Shown: positions 13,857-26,702, counted from the first letter of the stretch. The stretch: 64,000 nt of DNA from Anas platyrhynchos (GCF_047663525.1 NC_092587.1:45840501-45904500); one strand, 5' to 3'. The notes: generated by a model from the sequence alone, not told the origin. Numbers and translations: made by a program.

Positions 13857-16800
13857 CCTAGCATCAGGAAATAATGTTTGTGTCATCATGGGAAAAGTTA
13901 CCCACCACACAGTATATATCTTAAGGCAGGATTTATTTCTTTTTATTGCTACATGTTCCCTCCATTTCTTCACTGGTACAGTTAAACTCTCTGCCTCATG
14001 TTGAGCCCATCTTTATTTTGCCACCTCAGAGCCATTTTGTAACATATGGTCTATTAGGTGTAGATGTGCAACCGCTTACATAACTTAAGGCTTGCTGGAG
14101 TACAAAGACCTAAATACACAACAGATGCGCAAATGAACGTGGGGATGAACGTGCTGTGGATACAAAATGATGATGATACTGCTCAGAATCAGATTTATTC
14201 AGCTTCTCCTGCAGAGTACACCTGTCTTCTGCTGGCGGTATGCTTGGATCCAGCCAGCAAGGATTCCTAGTCCAAAACTAAGCTTAGATCTTCCTTCCCT
14301 CCTTAGTGCACTTGTAACTCCCTCTCCCACACCTCGTTTGCACAGGGTATCTATGTTTGTCAAAGCATTTCATTAGCATATTCAAGACATACCCCCAGTA
14401 GGCTTGAATGTGATACACAGAGACGCAAACAAATAAACCTAGATGAGCAAACACAAGTATACCTCGTGGGTTCGCAACAGGTTTAAAACAAATTACCAGA
14501 AAGGAGATTGAAAGTCATAACAGCTCTCGCAATAAGAAAGCAAGTCTTCTTTGCTACTTTGTTCTGGCAGTTCATGTTCGCCTGTAAAGGGTGCTGTGTT
14601 CCTCATGCCATGAAAGGAGCTGTAATTCTGGTCTTCTGCCAGATGGAGCTATTCCAGAGACCAGACATTAGATCCTGGCTTCTGCTCCTTCACTCTGCTC
14701 AGGTAGCACAAAGGTGACGGAGCTGTGCACATCCAGCTGAGAATTATTTGGGCAACCTTCATGAGGGGTAATTCTGGTATGAATGAGTTCACACCATCTG
14801 CTTTTCCCTCTGACACAAGTATTTGGGCATGGTCAAAAGTACTAGCACAGAGCTCAGTGCATTGGGCTCCTGCAGGCCAAGACTATCTAGGGAACTGCGG
14901 CAGACACTGAAATTTATAAAAGGCCTTTGACTAGTAGAAAAATTAAAATATATCATGAAGCAGATTGTCCAGGTAAAGGTCTAGTTGCAAAGCTCTCTTG
15001 ATTATTTATCATAAAAATGACTTATTTCCAAATGACTGAGGAACCAAGGGCACTTTCACCCCTTCACACAACACTGCAGCTTCAGGTTCTCCCACACACC
15101 CAGCTCAATATCCCAGCCCACACAGTGGGCCTGCTCCTGCACCACACCTGTCTTTCCCTCACCAGGGCCACACCTGCTGTGTTCATGATGTTTTTACATC
15201 TCTGAGACTGCAGTAGCTCTGACAAATCTGGTTCAAAAGTTGGCAGGGGGTAGGGGCTTAGAGACAATGCAAACACAAGAGCACCATTTCTTTGGGACTT
15301 CTTACCTGCATGAAACCAGGAACCTTTTTTCATTGTCTGCAGTAACCACACAGATAGCATGATGTAAAGCAGGCTCTGAGGCAGTGGTGGGTCTTTTACT
15401 AGCAAATCTCTTCTATTTAGCATCCTCAATGGCTTTGCTGCCAACAGTTTAATCACCTTAGAAAGCCATGGATCCCTCTAACAGTAAAAGATACTACCTC
15501 GAATTACCTCAGCTGTGTCTTCCTGTGGCTATATTGTCAGACATTATCAGCAAATATTTGCTTGTTATAGATTGTCATTGGGGGAAAAAACATGCCAGTC
15601 TTCTTGCCTTCCAGGTAAGTAATGCTTTGTTGTTTATCCAGCGAAGATCGTCTCCCTCGAATTGTTCTTTCTGTGTATATTGCTCATCCAGACAGGCTGA
15701 CAAGTGACAAGCTGCACCCACAAGCAGAAGTAATTCTGAGTATATAAAGGAGCAAAACCTTTATATTTAAAATGGCATGAGTTTGTTTTCTCATTGTCCC
15801 TACCTGCATCTTCCCAAACACCATCTCATGGTTTATACAGAGGGTAAGGTAGTATGAATGCTGCTGACAATGCAAAGCCTTATTGTTCCTAAAAGGAAAG
15901 AAACTGCTCTATTCATTAGAAAATGAGAGATTTTGGAGCTGGAAAATTACATGCATTTCAATCACTGTTTCCCAAGTTCAGTATAAAATGATAAAAAGAT
16001 TCTACCTAATGCTTTAAGCTCTTAGTGCAATTTCACTTTGAAAATATTAAGAAATACTCTATAGTTTTGAGAAAACATCTGACTTGAAAACACCCACATT
16101 TCTCCTCTTTTATTTCCTGGCTCCTTTGTATTGTACTACAAAAAAGCTAAAACCTTTATTTTATTTGGTTAAGGGTAAAGAGAAAGGTAGGAGTTCCAAT
16201 TGAAATGCAGACACTACCTGCCAACTTTCATGCCTCTCTTTTGAAAGGCACAGAGGGAACAGGCTGAGGCTGCCATATAAAGTTGTAATACAATGTTAAA
16301 CACATATTACTAGAAAACAAGATCTTCAGTACAGTAATATGTATAATGACTGGTTTAAGCATAATTGTGAACCATAATAGTAATAAAGCTTAGAGGAAGT
16401 ACCAGTTCTTAATTAATGGCCCATTCTTTTGGTAAAAGTGCAGCTGCTTTATACCTTAGGTGTATATAATTAAGTGTATCATAAAGTATAGTTACATTTG
16501 TCTAATAATCAAGCACTGTAATGGAGTTTCCATGACTAGGTGCTATTTTACTCTTTTTTTTTTTTTTTTTTAAACTGAAGATTAACTAGACTTGCTCTAA
16601 AACAACATAAACTTCTTTTAAAAATAGACATATGTGACATAAACAAGGAAGAATCTGAAGTCTTTCTAACAGCCAGTATTAACATGAATCATGCAGAAAA
16701 GGGCCTGAGTCTATTATCCACTCCTCCCTAAACACTGGCTGCATGTTAGGAAAACCATCTTCAAATGTGTTTTAACCTCAAAGCCACTCATTTAAAAACA

Positions 16801-17139
16801 AATGATCCTGTTTTAGTCCTTTAACAACCAAGAACTAAAATTTTATTTGGAACTGTTTTGCGCTGGCTTAAATACTGATGATATTTTCTCAAAAACATGA
16901 AAATGCATGTTTTGCCTCTCTCCCATATAGGCTTGCCTTTCTCATGCTGTAATTCACTTCAACATATAAGCCTTTATTCCTTTTTCTATACAGGGAGTCT
17001 TGTAACTCGGAGTGTTTTCCTGTTGTGACTGAGAAGATGAGGAATTATAAAAGACTAACACTACAATTTAACGCTTCAGAGAAACAGTGTATATCATTAC
17101 TCCGCTGTAGCCAAGCACACTAATTAATATTTATTGCAC

Positions 17140-17289
17140 CTGTCAAACCAGTAGCCATGGTCAATCCATTGCTGCAGCAGTTCAATGGGAGGCTGGGCAC
17201 CATATTTCTCCTTGGCAGGCATGTTTAGGTCATCAACAAAGACAAAAGCCCTTTTCCCCAGTGGAGCACTGTAAACCCTCTTCTTTCTC
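17140..17289 (-). CDS. Dynein heavy chain AAA3 exon with Walker B and AQPPIELL block (intact-looking)
   Basis: This 150-nt exon is flanked by a canonical acceptor (TTTTGCAG, AG at 17291-17290) and a GT donor (AG|GTGCAA, GT at 17139-17138). It reads without interruption from [14 protein letters not shown] through the Walker B strand [10 protein letters not shown] to [14 protein letters not shown] and WIDHGYWFD. The hydrophobic strand followed by DD and NMP, then YG.QPPIELL..WID.G.W.D, is diagnostic of dynein AAA3. Start and end phases match the neighbouring exons through split AG|G arginine codons. It is the best preserved of the three exons. It is listed as coding because nothing within it is broken, although the gene around it appears inactive. 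No dynein-like reading was recognised on the opposite strand. Confidence 0.85.
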
Positions 17290-18039
17290 CTGCAAAATTA
17301 AACCATTAATTTTATTCATGTTAATTCTCATCTTACTTTGAAACAGCAGAAGAAAGAGAGAGAGGAAAAAAAAAGAAGACAAGAAAGAAGGAAAGAAAAT
17401 CACACACTTTCAGGGGAGCCTGCCTGACATTATTATTAGAACCAGTTCTTTTGGAATCCATGACCTTTTATTTTTATCAGATGTGCCGTAAAGGTCACAG
17501 AAACATGGGGAGGACATAGTTATAAATCCACATGGAGTTTAATCAAAGATGGCACGTTGCTCTGAAGTAAACAACCTAATAAAACTATTCCAGTTTAAAC
17601 AACAACAAAAAAAAAGTAAAGAAAAATCTTTGTAAAAGACTGTCAACAAAACTGATGAACATGAATGGCTATCAATGGAATTAATTAGGCAAGAGGGATT
17701 ATAATAAGCGAATTTCGGTGTTGCACCTACAGTAGGCACTTTGGCACCCTGAGTGAAACGCTTTTATTTCCAGCCCTGCGCCTCGTTCCAAAGCATGTCA
17801 CTGTGCGCAGCGTGCTGCTGGGGAGCTGCATTCACTCCAGCTAATTACAAGACAATGAGAACTTGAACTAAAGGCAACTACAGAGCAGATTGCTTCAGTT
17901 CTGCCAGTTTGTATCCTGATTGCACTGTGAACACTGGTGACACTGTGAAATAACAGCATAAATGTAAGTGAGCTGAGATATTACACCCTACATTTCAGTA
18001 TGTAGTATGAAAACAAATTTTAATTACAGGCTCTGCAAG

Positions 18040-18042
<3 letters not shown>

Positions 18043-18073
<31 letters not shown>
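18043..18073 (+). repeat. Poly-T tract, 31 nt
   Basis: An uninterrupted T run within the dynein intron. Confidence 0.97.
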
Positions 18074-18076
<3 letters not shown>

Positions 18077-19289
18077 TTACCAGTCTTGATAGGGCTGTCA
18101 GCAAAAGGATACTGCACTCAAGTGTGGACACTAGGTAAGCTGCATAGTAAAAAATAAGATATTTGTCCACTGAAGCTGAATTTGTTGTGCTGACTCCCTG
18201 ATGAAAGTCTGACATATAAAAGTACCCACGCTGCTGAGACATGAGGGTCAGGCAATGCAAGGTTATGAAGTAGAGTTGAAATGGCAGCTATCGAGTGTGC
18301 AAGTTGTGAAACAACTGGAAGAGCTCCCAACTAGAGGAGGAGTAATGGATTTTCTTCTTTTGTAGAAGGCAGATACCATCTTATCGAAGCCCAGTGCTCC
18401 AGGAATCCTTGTGAGCTCTGAATTCAGATGCCAGGACTTGTAGAACGTACTATAAAGTGCTCAGTGAATGGCTATTTTAATATTATAGATGTATATGAAT
18501 AGCATCAGGCTTCTCCCTGCAAAAGACAGTGGGCTGGATTTTCAGTATATATGCAATACACAGAGAAATAGATATATGTTTTGAGAATGTTGCTGGCTGT
18601 CCAAATAACTCTTTGAAATAAGAACTGGCTGTCAGACCTACTAAGGTACATTTGAAAATCACTCTAGCAGTTACATGACTCAACAGATGTCTAAATACCT
18701 TTGGAAATATAACCCTTTATGGTTAGATATATAAGGACAGATGTATACATATTTTTCCTCTCCCACTAAGACTTGTTACTTGAATGAATCTAAACTCACA
18801 GGGAAGATTTAGGTCATGTCACACACAGCTTTTAGGCACTCTGCCTTCTTCTACACAGCCCCAGGCTGGATGCTGGAGGCTTCTCCATACAACCTGGAGA
18901 GAGCTGGTCAATGAAGAGCAGATCCAGAACCACTGCCTGCCCAGAGACCTCAATCACCAGGAGACAGCAAGACTCAGAGCAAGGCAAAATCCCACTTTTT
19001 CAGGAGAGTTAGATGCCCCTCTGCTCTCATTTCTTGTTATCCCGTGTAACAGCTTGTTACTTGGTATGAGAAGCAGGAACTGTGACAACCACAGAAAAAT
19101 GCCTGGGGTAGGGCAGCTCTCCTGAGAAATGGCCTAAAAGCCAGACCAGGTGGAGGGGTGCCTTGAGCCAGGGGACACGTGGGCAGCTGGGGGCAGAGCA
19201 GGCGGGGTGGGCTGCGAGCACCCAGGGGCATCAAGGAGCGCAAAGTACAGGTGTCTGTCTTGTGAGTCTAACCTATATTTCCTGGCTCC

Positions 19290-19640
19290 TTAATTCCTCC
19301 ACAGGGTTTATTACGCGAGGCTGATGAAATGTATCAAGAGCTACACCGTGGGCTGAAAGTGGAAAGAAGCCATTTTCCCTGTGCAAATAATTATAGAGCT
19401 AATTCTCAGGTCTTTTGTCAGCTGTCTTGCCTCTCCCTTAAATGCGGTCAGATGGTTGTTAGCACCATAAAACAGGTTCAAAATAATGCTTGAAATTAAT
19501 ACAACTTGATTTAGATGACCATTTATTTCATAGCCCTAGTTAAAATGTCGGGGAGATTTAACGGAAGATAAAGTTTGTATTTGGCCCTTTAAGCTAGAAT
19601 AATTCTAGCAGTGCAATGCTTTGTTTAGGAGTGTAATGCT
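19290..19640. promoter_or_regulatory. Candidate conserved noncoding element in a dynein intron
   Basis: This is dense, non-repetitive sequence with several motif-like words: TGTGCAAATAATTAT (POU/homeodomain-like), TTGTCAGCTGTC (TGTCA plus the E-box CAGCTG), CCATAAAAC (HOX/CDX-like), and retained CpGs such as TTACGCGAGG and AATGTCGGGG. The texture resembles vertebrate enhancers. Conservation cannot be judged from one genome. Confidence 0.2.
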
Positions 19641-20640
19641 ATTGTATTTTTCCTGTCCCCCGACAAACAGACTGTTAGTTATCTATCAGTTAATAATGGA
19701 CAGGTAGAGGTGATATATTTCATATCAGAGAATCCCAGGAATCGGGTGCAGACGAAACTTCTTAGATCATTCGTGTCCTTACCAATACAGAGCTGTTTTG
19801 TATTCTGTACTTCTGTACAGTTCATTTTACATGACCTAAGAAGTGCTGCCTTCATTGTTTCTCCTGAGTCTATTCATTAATGGCAGTTTTTTTCCTAATA
19901 TGCAGCCTAAACATTCATTACCTTATTATGCTTCACAATGAACTGAATTCAGTGCTTCCAGCATATAGTCGTTATTTTTACCTATCAGCTGGAAATGTAC
20001 TCTACTGTATGAAAACGTCAGAATTACCATACACCTACTGCCTGATAAAACATTACTCAAACCTTGTAATGTTTTCAAATCTTGAGCTATTAATAATTTA
20101 ACATAATTAATTCAAAACACTTCACTCAATGTGAACCAGAGAGAGACGATGGGGAAATGATGCATATTCCATCTTTCAAGGGTGGAATTAAATATGGAAA
20201 ACAAGGAAAAGATAAAGAGCTGCCAACACTTATTTGGAGTGTAATTCACCTGTTTTGAACTCACTATATATTTCACATGTCTAAGACTTTCAACTAACTT
20301 CACAGGCATAAATAAAACCCTTTCCCCTATCACAAGTGAACAATTTAACATGGTTAGAGCTGTTTGTCAGGCATAAGAAGAAAAGAAACAAATTAACAAA
20401 TGGGGGAGATTTTTCTACAAAGGTAAGTAACAATTAAGTAAAAGAACAGCCTTGTAGGAAATGCTTTAAAATGCAATGCACAGAGATTCCCTCCTTTTTG
20501 TTAATGCTTATCAGCAAACACTATTGTATCACTAACACTTTTGCTTGATTAAACCTTCTCTGAAAGCAGCTTGTTGTTGCTCTTTTCACGATGGGGTTGC
20601 TTTTTAAATTTTATTTATTTAAATCAAGGCTGGACCCAAC

Positions 20641-20679
20641 CTTTTTTTTTCCTTTTTTTTTTTTTTTCTTTTTTTTTCC
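20641..20679 (+). repeat. Interrupted poly-T tract
   Basis: T runs separated by CC or C within the dynein intron. Confidence 0.95.
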
Positions 20680-21245
20680 TTGTTGGAAATTCTTGCTGCT
20701 AGGGAGAACTGCAGGTGCTAAATTATGGCACAATACATCGCAGCTGCAGAAGTGCACCTGGAAAAAATTAGGCTAGTAATGAAAATTTCACCTGAAAAGT
20801 GCCAAATTGGAAGTCTCAGAGATTGAATGCTTCCATTAAGCCACAGCTCAGGAACAAACCAAGTAATAAATATTGAAACTTTTTCTCTTTACTTTGACCA
20901 TGAGTGCTTATTTCAGAAGTCTGTTGCTGTGTATTTGGGGAACGAAGGGATGAACACAGAGAGAACATGTTCATCTCTCATCTCCATTAAATCCCTAGCC
21001 AATCTCCGCTGCCAATAGAGGTACCAATTAGTGCTAATTGTAGTAGACACTAATAGTGTAGACACCTGTCACTATCTATTGAGCTGAGACCATCAGTAAA
21101 TTCACAAAGGCCACCAAAAAAGCATCTGGAATAACAATGATCATCATTTTGGTACTGACCCAGTCTGAAATTAAACTGTTGATTCTGAGGTAAAAAGCTG
21201 AGCAATGCTTTTCAAAGGTACAATAATCTAATAAAAGTAATGCAT

Positions 21246-21270
21246 GTATATATATATATATATATATATG
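21246..21270. repeat. (AT)n microsatellite
   Basis: About twelve AT dinucleotide units flanked by GTAT and GTATTG. Confidence 0.96.
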
Positions 21271-24200
21271 TATTGTTTTTTATTGCAGAAACACCAAAAA
21301 TGATACAGGATTGGTTACCATAGCAACAGTGCTTCTTGCACTGCATGGACCAACAATCCCTCACTATTTTGGAGCATTACAATGGATTCATGCTTTATAG
21401 AACAAAGCTGATCGGCAAAACCTAAATATCCCCCTGGGTACTGGCAGGACCTGTGTGGGGAGAGTGATGAACCCCAGCCAGTCCTGATCCCCTGGGCAGC
21501 TGACATGCACATCACTCATATCCTCACAGGCAACGTTCAGGTTCTACTATTTCATGCGTAATAACGTCATAATTTCATATGTAATATGTCACAAAGCAGT
21601 GAAAGGTAACCACCTTTCATTTTGACAAAAAGCATGCAGTCTGTCAGCTTCATCGCAGCAAGGGCAGTTCAAGGGCCAAGCCTGAGCGTGTTTCCAGGCC
21701 ACCTACTGATTACGTGCTGTAAGTCATTCCTTTAAATGCTTCCTTCCCTCAGAGTGGTTGTGAGAAAGACAAAATCCCTTTTGATGTGAATCATGCTAAA
21801 CCAGCCATCTAGGTGCAGAACATGCTCTGCTTGGCTTGGGAATGGTAACCAGCACCTGTTGGTCTTGGGGAGCACGTATTTCCTGCAGTTTTCCTGCAAG
21901 CACTCCAGGCATGCTCTGCAAGCACTACTAGAGTGATAACAAGCCCATAAAACACTGAATGTTAGAGATTACATGTAAGCATGATGGAGAAAAATTAAAT
22001 CCATTAAAAATCCCTGCCAGGCCATGATTAGCTATTATTATTTTTTAATTCACTGTGCATAAGAGAAAAGCTAACAAACATAAATGAGAGGGAAGTTAAC
22101 AAACACATTAATTTCCATTTTAACTTAGGCCTCTTGCCTAGAATAAATGGAAGTGGTAACTCATCTAGATGAGTAAGATCTGTTCTGAAACCTTCTGGAT
22201 GAGGGAGCCCTGCAGAAATACCAACAGCATGCCATTTGTGAGGGGTTTTTCTCTGGTGATGAAGGGAAACGCCAGCAGTACTCATAGCAGGTCACTTTTC
22301 CTCCACATAGAACAGCTGGACAGCCACAAATTCTCAGGTAGTTTCTTTGCATAGAAGGAAAAAGGGGACTGGGTGTTTAGAGGGCTCCTGCAAGCTCTCT
22401 CCAGCTTGAAGCTGAGCATAAAACAAATTCACAGAAATATATTTAGATTCAGAAAGTCTTTTTCCAAATACAGAAACATATCATTTTCAGTTCACAAAGT
22501 ACCTTTTCAGATTTCTGCATGTTGGGAAATCTGCCACAAAGATTCTCTCTGCCTTATAACCTGTCCTAAGGCTGCATTTCTGTCCCAGCAGCAGGCATCA
22601 GCTCCAGCAGTGCCCAATGGGCCCAGATATGCTGCTAAGGACAGTCTCTTCCCTTTACTTCCCCCTCCCTCACAGGAAAGGTTTGCATTAATCCCTACCT
22701 CTCCAGGGACAATTTGGATGTGGAACTCCCTTCACTCACCAGAGGGCTGTGCAGACAAGCATGGAAAAGTGCTGGTTCGCTTCTTGCCTTTCAGAACAGC
22801 ACTTCATGTTCCCCAAGCAGGCGTGAAGTGATGTGCTTAACAGTGCAACCTACCTATACGCCCTGATGGAAAATAATACCTCAAGCAAATAAGTTTCTTC
22901 TCAGGGCCCTAGCTGTACAGCCTGAAAAGACCTTGTCTGTGAGAGAAGTTGGCAAAGATCTCCCTCTTTTTTTTTTTTTTTTTTGTTTTCCAAGAATTAA
23001 TTAAATACAGCCACCAAGGAATGATGAAACAGTTCAGGCAAAGAACTTCAAAAACAGAAGCTGTAATCAAACTATGAACATCACTCAACCCACATTTGCT
23101 TCAGCAGGTGGGTAAATGCAATCTGCTCTGAGAGACAAGCTGCACAAAAAAAGCTCCAAGGAAGAAGATGAAGTTGCTTCACCAGTCCCTGAAGAGCATC
23201 TTACTCCATCTCATATACCAGGCCAGAATATTTTGACTGACACAGGAGAGGGTACACTCCAGCCCTCGCCTCCCCCTCACTGCCCTTCAGCAGAAGGTTT
23301 GGACAAGATACAGAGAAGTACAGGATGTCCTTCCTCCCCCACCGGTTCAAAGAAGGGCAGTCCAATCTTTGTCGTCAGGGAATAAAAGAAATCTCATTTT
23401 TGAGAGCACACTGTGTGCGCTAACTGTTAGTCCCCTTATTTATTTGACTGCTTAATTCAGTACGTGACTTCAGGCATGTAGTCAGACGTCTGGTGTTCAT
23501 TTTCAGTCAGTTGACAAAATGCCTGGAAGTTTGAGTCATTTGATCAAATACTCTACTGAAATAATCACTGACTGAATCACTCTGACAGATCCAGGATGGC
23601 TTCTCCTTTAGCTGATTTCCTTATAGACCAGAAAGTTGCTTTGTGCCGTATGTAACTTAAGCACCTCTTTTATCAGGCAGTTTGGCAGTGTTTGTTACAC
23701 CAAAGGCATGCTGTGTACTTCTGTCACAGCCTCCTGCTGCCTCCAGTCTGCCTGAAAACCCTGCATGACTGACTCCCTCCGCCTCTCTCCTCTGGGGCCA
23801 GCACCTCACTGATCTCAGGGGATGACTGTCTGGATGGATGGATCTGTATTCATTTGACTTCCTTCGTCTTACTTCTTTACAAAGAGGTGAGCCCTGCCAG
23901 GCCCCCCATGAACACCTGCGCTGGAGATGTTTTGTAAGGGCTTCCCTGACGCCACAACCACCCACAGCTAGGTTGCGGTTTCCAAATTGCTACCTGTGCT
24001 TCCAAACATTTCACTTTCAGTGCACCTGCAACAAGGTGACAGCCACCTATACCATATGGAACAAGCTGAGTGCTGTGTCATCCCAGCATCAACTTTTGCT
24101 AGACTAGACCGTGTTGATTTGTACATAAAGTGCAACATGCTTTGTGATGAGGCTTCCAATTTAGTGGCAGATGTTTAGCAATAAAAAAGTTAATAAAATA

Positions 24201-24678
24201 CAAACAATGACCTTTTGTACAAGAACAGTTTCTCTGTTCTTTGCTTTTACAAGTCTCCGTGATCAACTGGAAACCTTAAAATGAAGCTCTGCAACATCTG
24301 TACTACAGTTTGATTTCATTCCCAGGAAGTGCTTGTAGATGCATACATTAGAGATTCTCTCAGTCTGAGTAAATGTTTCTGAAATGTTCCCTATCTGTTC
24401 CAGTGGATGGGAAACTATGCTACAAGTTGTACCACTGTAATCTTGGCCTCTAATGAATAAGCACAAGTGATCATAGCAAGGCAGAATCAGGCAGAAAAGC
24501 TCTTTGAGTCCTTAAAACTCTCAAAGCTGTGTAGCTGGTGTTTCTCACTAAAAAAGTACATCTTCTTATGGATTTGGAACACTACATTTCAAGTTCTTCA
24601 GCAGCTTTTGGCTCAGAAGCAAGTATAAAAACAGCACGAGTCACTTTTTTCAAACTATTTAACTTTTCCCAGGTATTT

Positions 24679-24736
24679 GTTTTTTTTTTTTCTTTTTTTT
24701 TCTTTTTTTTTCTTTTTTTCTTTTTTTTTTTTTTTT
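24679..24736 (+). repeat. (T8-10 C)n polypyrimidine repeat
   Basis: T runs regularly interrupted by single C bases over almost 60 nt, giving a period of about nine. Confidence 0.95.
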
Positions 24737-26460
24737 CTCCAAAATCTCCATGTTCTCATTCATTTCATAGGTAATCCATTGCAATCAGTTATCCAAACAT
24801 GGACTCTTCTAATCGTTTTTATAAAGAAGAAAGTGATAATGTTAGTAATCAAAATTTGGCCATTTTGACCTTCTCTATGTTGAACTAGCACTCTCCTAGA
24901 GCCTATTCAAGTGCTATATTTCTAACCAGACACACCGGAACAGCCTATTCATGAAGAAGACAGACAGTGTGTGTGTATGTGATGAAAGAGATGAGGATAG
25001 GGACTAAGGGAAGAGGTACCAGAAGGCAGGAAACCATATTTTAGTGTATCCATACTTTTTTTTTTTAAATCTCAGGGCTTGTCAGATAAACTCTACCTGG
25101 ATTGGATTTCTTGGGACATTGTGTATGTAAAAATTTAAAATAAAAATAGTAAAAAATAGTATGTGTATGAATTGCAAATGGTTCCCTCCTGAGAATTTTC
25201 CTCATTTTCAAGTAAATTTCTATTATAATGTGGGCTAAAACAGTCCAGCTGCCCACCTCAGAGAGCACAACCTTATGGTGAACCCACCAGCATTGGTAAT
25301 TGTCATTTTTGGGTGTCTAGTTATTCCAGACCTCTTGCTTAAACTACCTTAATATTCTCTTTGATGATGACAGAAGTCTGGAAACACAGCTTAAAGAAAA
25401 ATATAAATAAAAAATAAAAATAGATGGAGTGGTTTTATCTTAGACTATCTAGAGATAAAAATGATCGTGACTTGTGAGCCTCTTCAGCAAATAGCCTCAT
25501 AGCATTTTCTAGTCCTTTGTACTTTTGGTAGGATATATTTCTTCATTCACTAGTTTGTCAGTTTTCATAATAATATTTATCAAACTCCACTGTGCATAAA
25601 AATGTATTCTTGATGGAGTTGAACTATTCATGTTATGTCTAACTCTTAATTTTGTTTGCTTAGGGAAGTTGCAATTATTACAGTACATTTTAACAGCAAA
25701 AATATCATCTATAACATACTTAACGACTCATGCCCATGCTGAGAGTTTTCAGCACTTTCTCCTTACTTTTTTATTTTCATTAGTAACTGGTGTTGCCCAC
25801 AGATCTCATTTCTGGTGCTTGCAAATGCAAAGCTCCAACTTTTGCCCAGGCTGTCTGATAGGCAAGGATCTCCACACCAAAAGGTGTAGAATACAGTATG
25901 AGCTCCCTTTTATCATGCCAATTAATGTTTAACTTGTTTGTCTGCCATGTGATGAATTAAAAATGCATGATTTAGATGCTGGAGAGCTAGCCATTTTCTA
26001 GATATAATCCCCTGGATGCTGCCATTCTTCCTGTTGATCTTTTTGCCCTCCATGTGTTGGCGAGTACCATATATAGCCTACTGTTCAGACCTTTCCCTAA
26101 CAGATGGCTCTCTTTACTGGTTGAGACCCAATCTGGTGATTCCCTTTAATATGCTTTAGATGGCAGAATATCCAGGGACAGGCAGCTGAATCATTTTAAG
26201 CAAAACCAGCTAAGAAGACAAAGTTAAGGAGGTATAGTTTCTGGATGATATCTCTACGAAATACCCCATAAATCAGAATATTTGTCAGCATCGGTTAAGG
26301 TGTAGTTTCCCCAGTAATAAACATTGCATGGAGAAACAAATCAGCTTTCATTTGTTCTGTCAGGAATGGAAGGAGAGCATTTCATATTATTTTGCGGATA
26401 ATCTCTGTGGAGTAAACTAAGCACAATTACATATTTGATTTTAATTAAAACTCTGGGTAC

Positions 26461-26702
26461 CTTTCGACTTTCGTTAGGAAGATGTCCTGGGTATGATTAG
26501 CTGAGGCCTGCGCTGAGAAGTTAATTTGACATACAACATATTTTTCATGAGGTAACTGTCGCAGGAAGTTGTTTGTAATAGCTATCTTTCCCAGGCCTGT
26601 GGGGGCAACAAAATGTAATGGCTTATCCTGAAGCAGCAACTTCTCCAGTATGCAGTACATCTGCATAACAGTCCCAGTGGTGCTCACAATAATGTCATTA
26701 AG
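26461..26702 (-). pseudogene. Dynein heavy chain AAA3 exon with Walker A region; acceptor and P-loop eroded
   Basis: The 242 nt read without a stop as 80 codons plus two bases. They begin LNDIIV, the usual lead-in to dynein AAA3 (compare NEIIVPT). Next come HFVAPTGLGKIAITNNFL, in the position of the Walker A loop normally GPTGTGKS, and INFSAQASANHTQDIF, matching the conserved INFSA..SA.QTQD block. The lysine is kept, but the first glycine is Ala and the final Ser/Thr is Ile, so nucleotide binding would probably be impaired. The donor is good (GAAAG|GTACCC, GT at 26460-26459). A pyrimidine-rich tract precedes the exon on the minus strand, but the expected acceptor AG at 26704-26703 reads GG. 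The nearest downstream AG, at 26684-26683, would remove the conserved lead-in residues. Confidence 0.8.

Larger units (their letters stand above)
7832..17139 (-). other. Intron between dynein exons 17289-17140 and 7831-7598
   Basis: This intron of about 9.3 kb begins with a GT donor and ends with an AG acceptor on the minus strand. It contains homopolymer and simple-sequence tracts, a possible conserved regulatory block near 8175-8345, TA-rich repeats near 10.0-10.13 and 10.81-10.86 kb, and no other recognisable exon. Frames of up to 130 codons in it show no family motif. Confidence 0.6.
17290..26460 (-). other. Intron between dynein exons 26702-26461 and 17289-17140
   Basis: This intron of about 9.2 kb has a canonical GT (26460-26459) and AG (17291-17290). 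It holds poly-T tracts at 18043-18073, 20641-20679 and 24679-24736, an (AT)n at 21246-21270, and a possible conserved noncoding block at 19290-19640. A 152-codon plus-strand frame at 22373-22831 shows no motif I recognise and is not called as a gene. Confidence 0.6.
7598..26702 (-). pseudogene. Axonemal dynein heavy chain (DNAH family) pseudogene, AAA3 region, three exons
   Basis: Three minus-strand exons encode consecutive pieces of one dynein heavy chain AAA3 module. Dynein heavy chains are ATP-driven motors of cilia and flagella. Exon 26702-26461 carries the Walker A region, 17289-17140 the Walker B and the block up to WFD, and 7831-7598 the following APPGGG segment. Both junctions split an arginine codon as AG|G, so the phases agree across two introns of about 9.2 and 9.3 kb, which shows an intron-bearing gene and not a processed copy. 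Decay is visible: GG replaces the acceptor AG of the first exon, Walker A is altered, and the last exon has a stop and two frame changes. I found no neighbouring dynein exons. Single-ring-module matches resemble the DNAH3/7/12 and DNAH2-type heavy chains, but the paralogue is not determined. An assembly artefact in the third exon is the main alternative to pseudogenisation. Confidence 0.75.

Noticed and set aside
19303..19503. Plus-strand reading LLREADEMYQELHRGLK after an AG
   Set aside because: The acceptor is fair but there is no good donor and no family match; the region is better viewed as candidate regulatory sequence.
22373..22831. 152-codon plus-strand open frame
   Set aside because: It has no recognisable motif, lies inside the dynein intron, and its composition looks like noncoding sequence.
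23116..23385. 89-codon plus-strand frame rich in K, E, S and P
   Set aside because: It reads somewhat protein-like, but no family is recognised and no supporting splice context was established.
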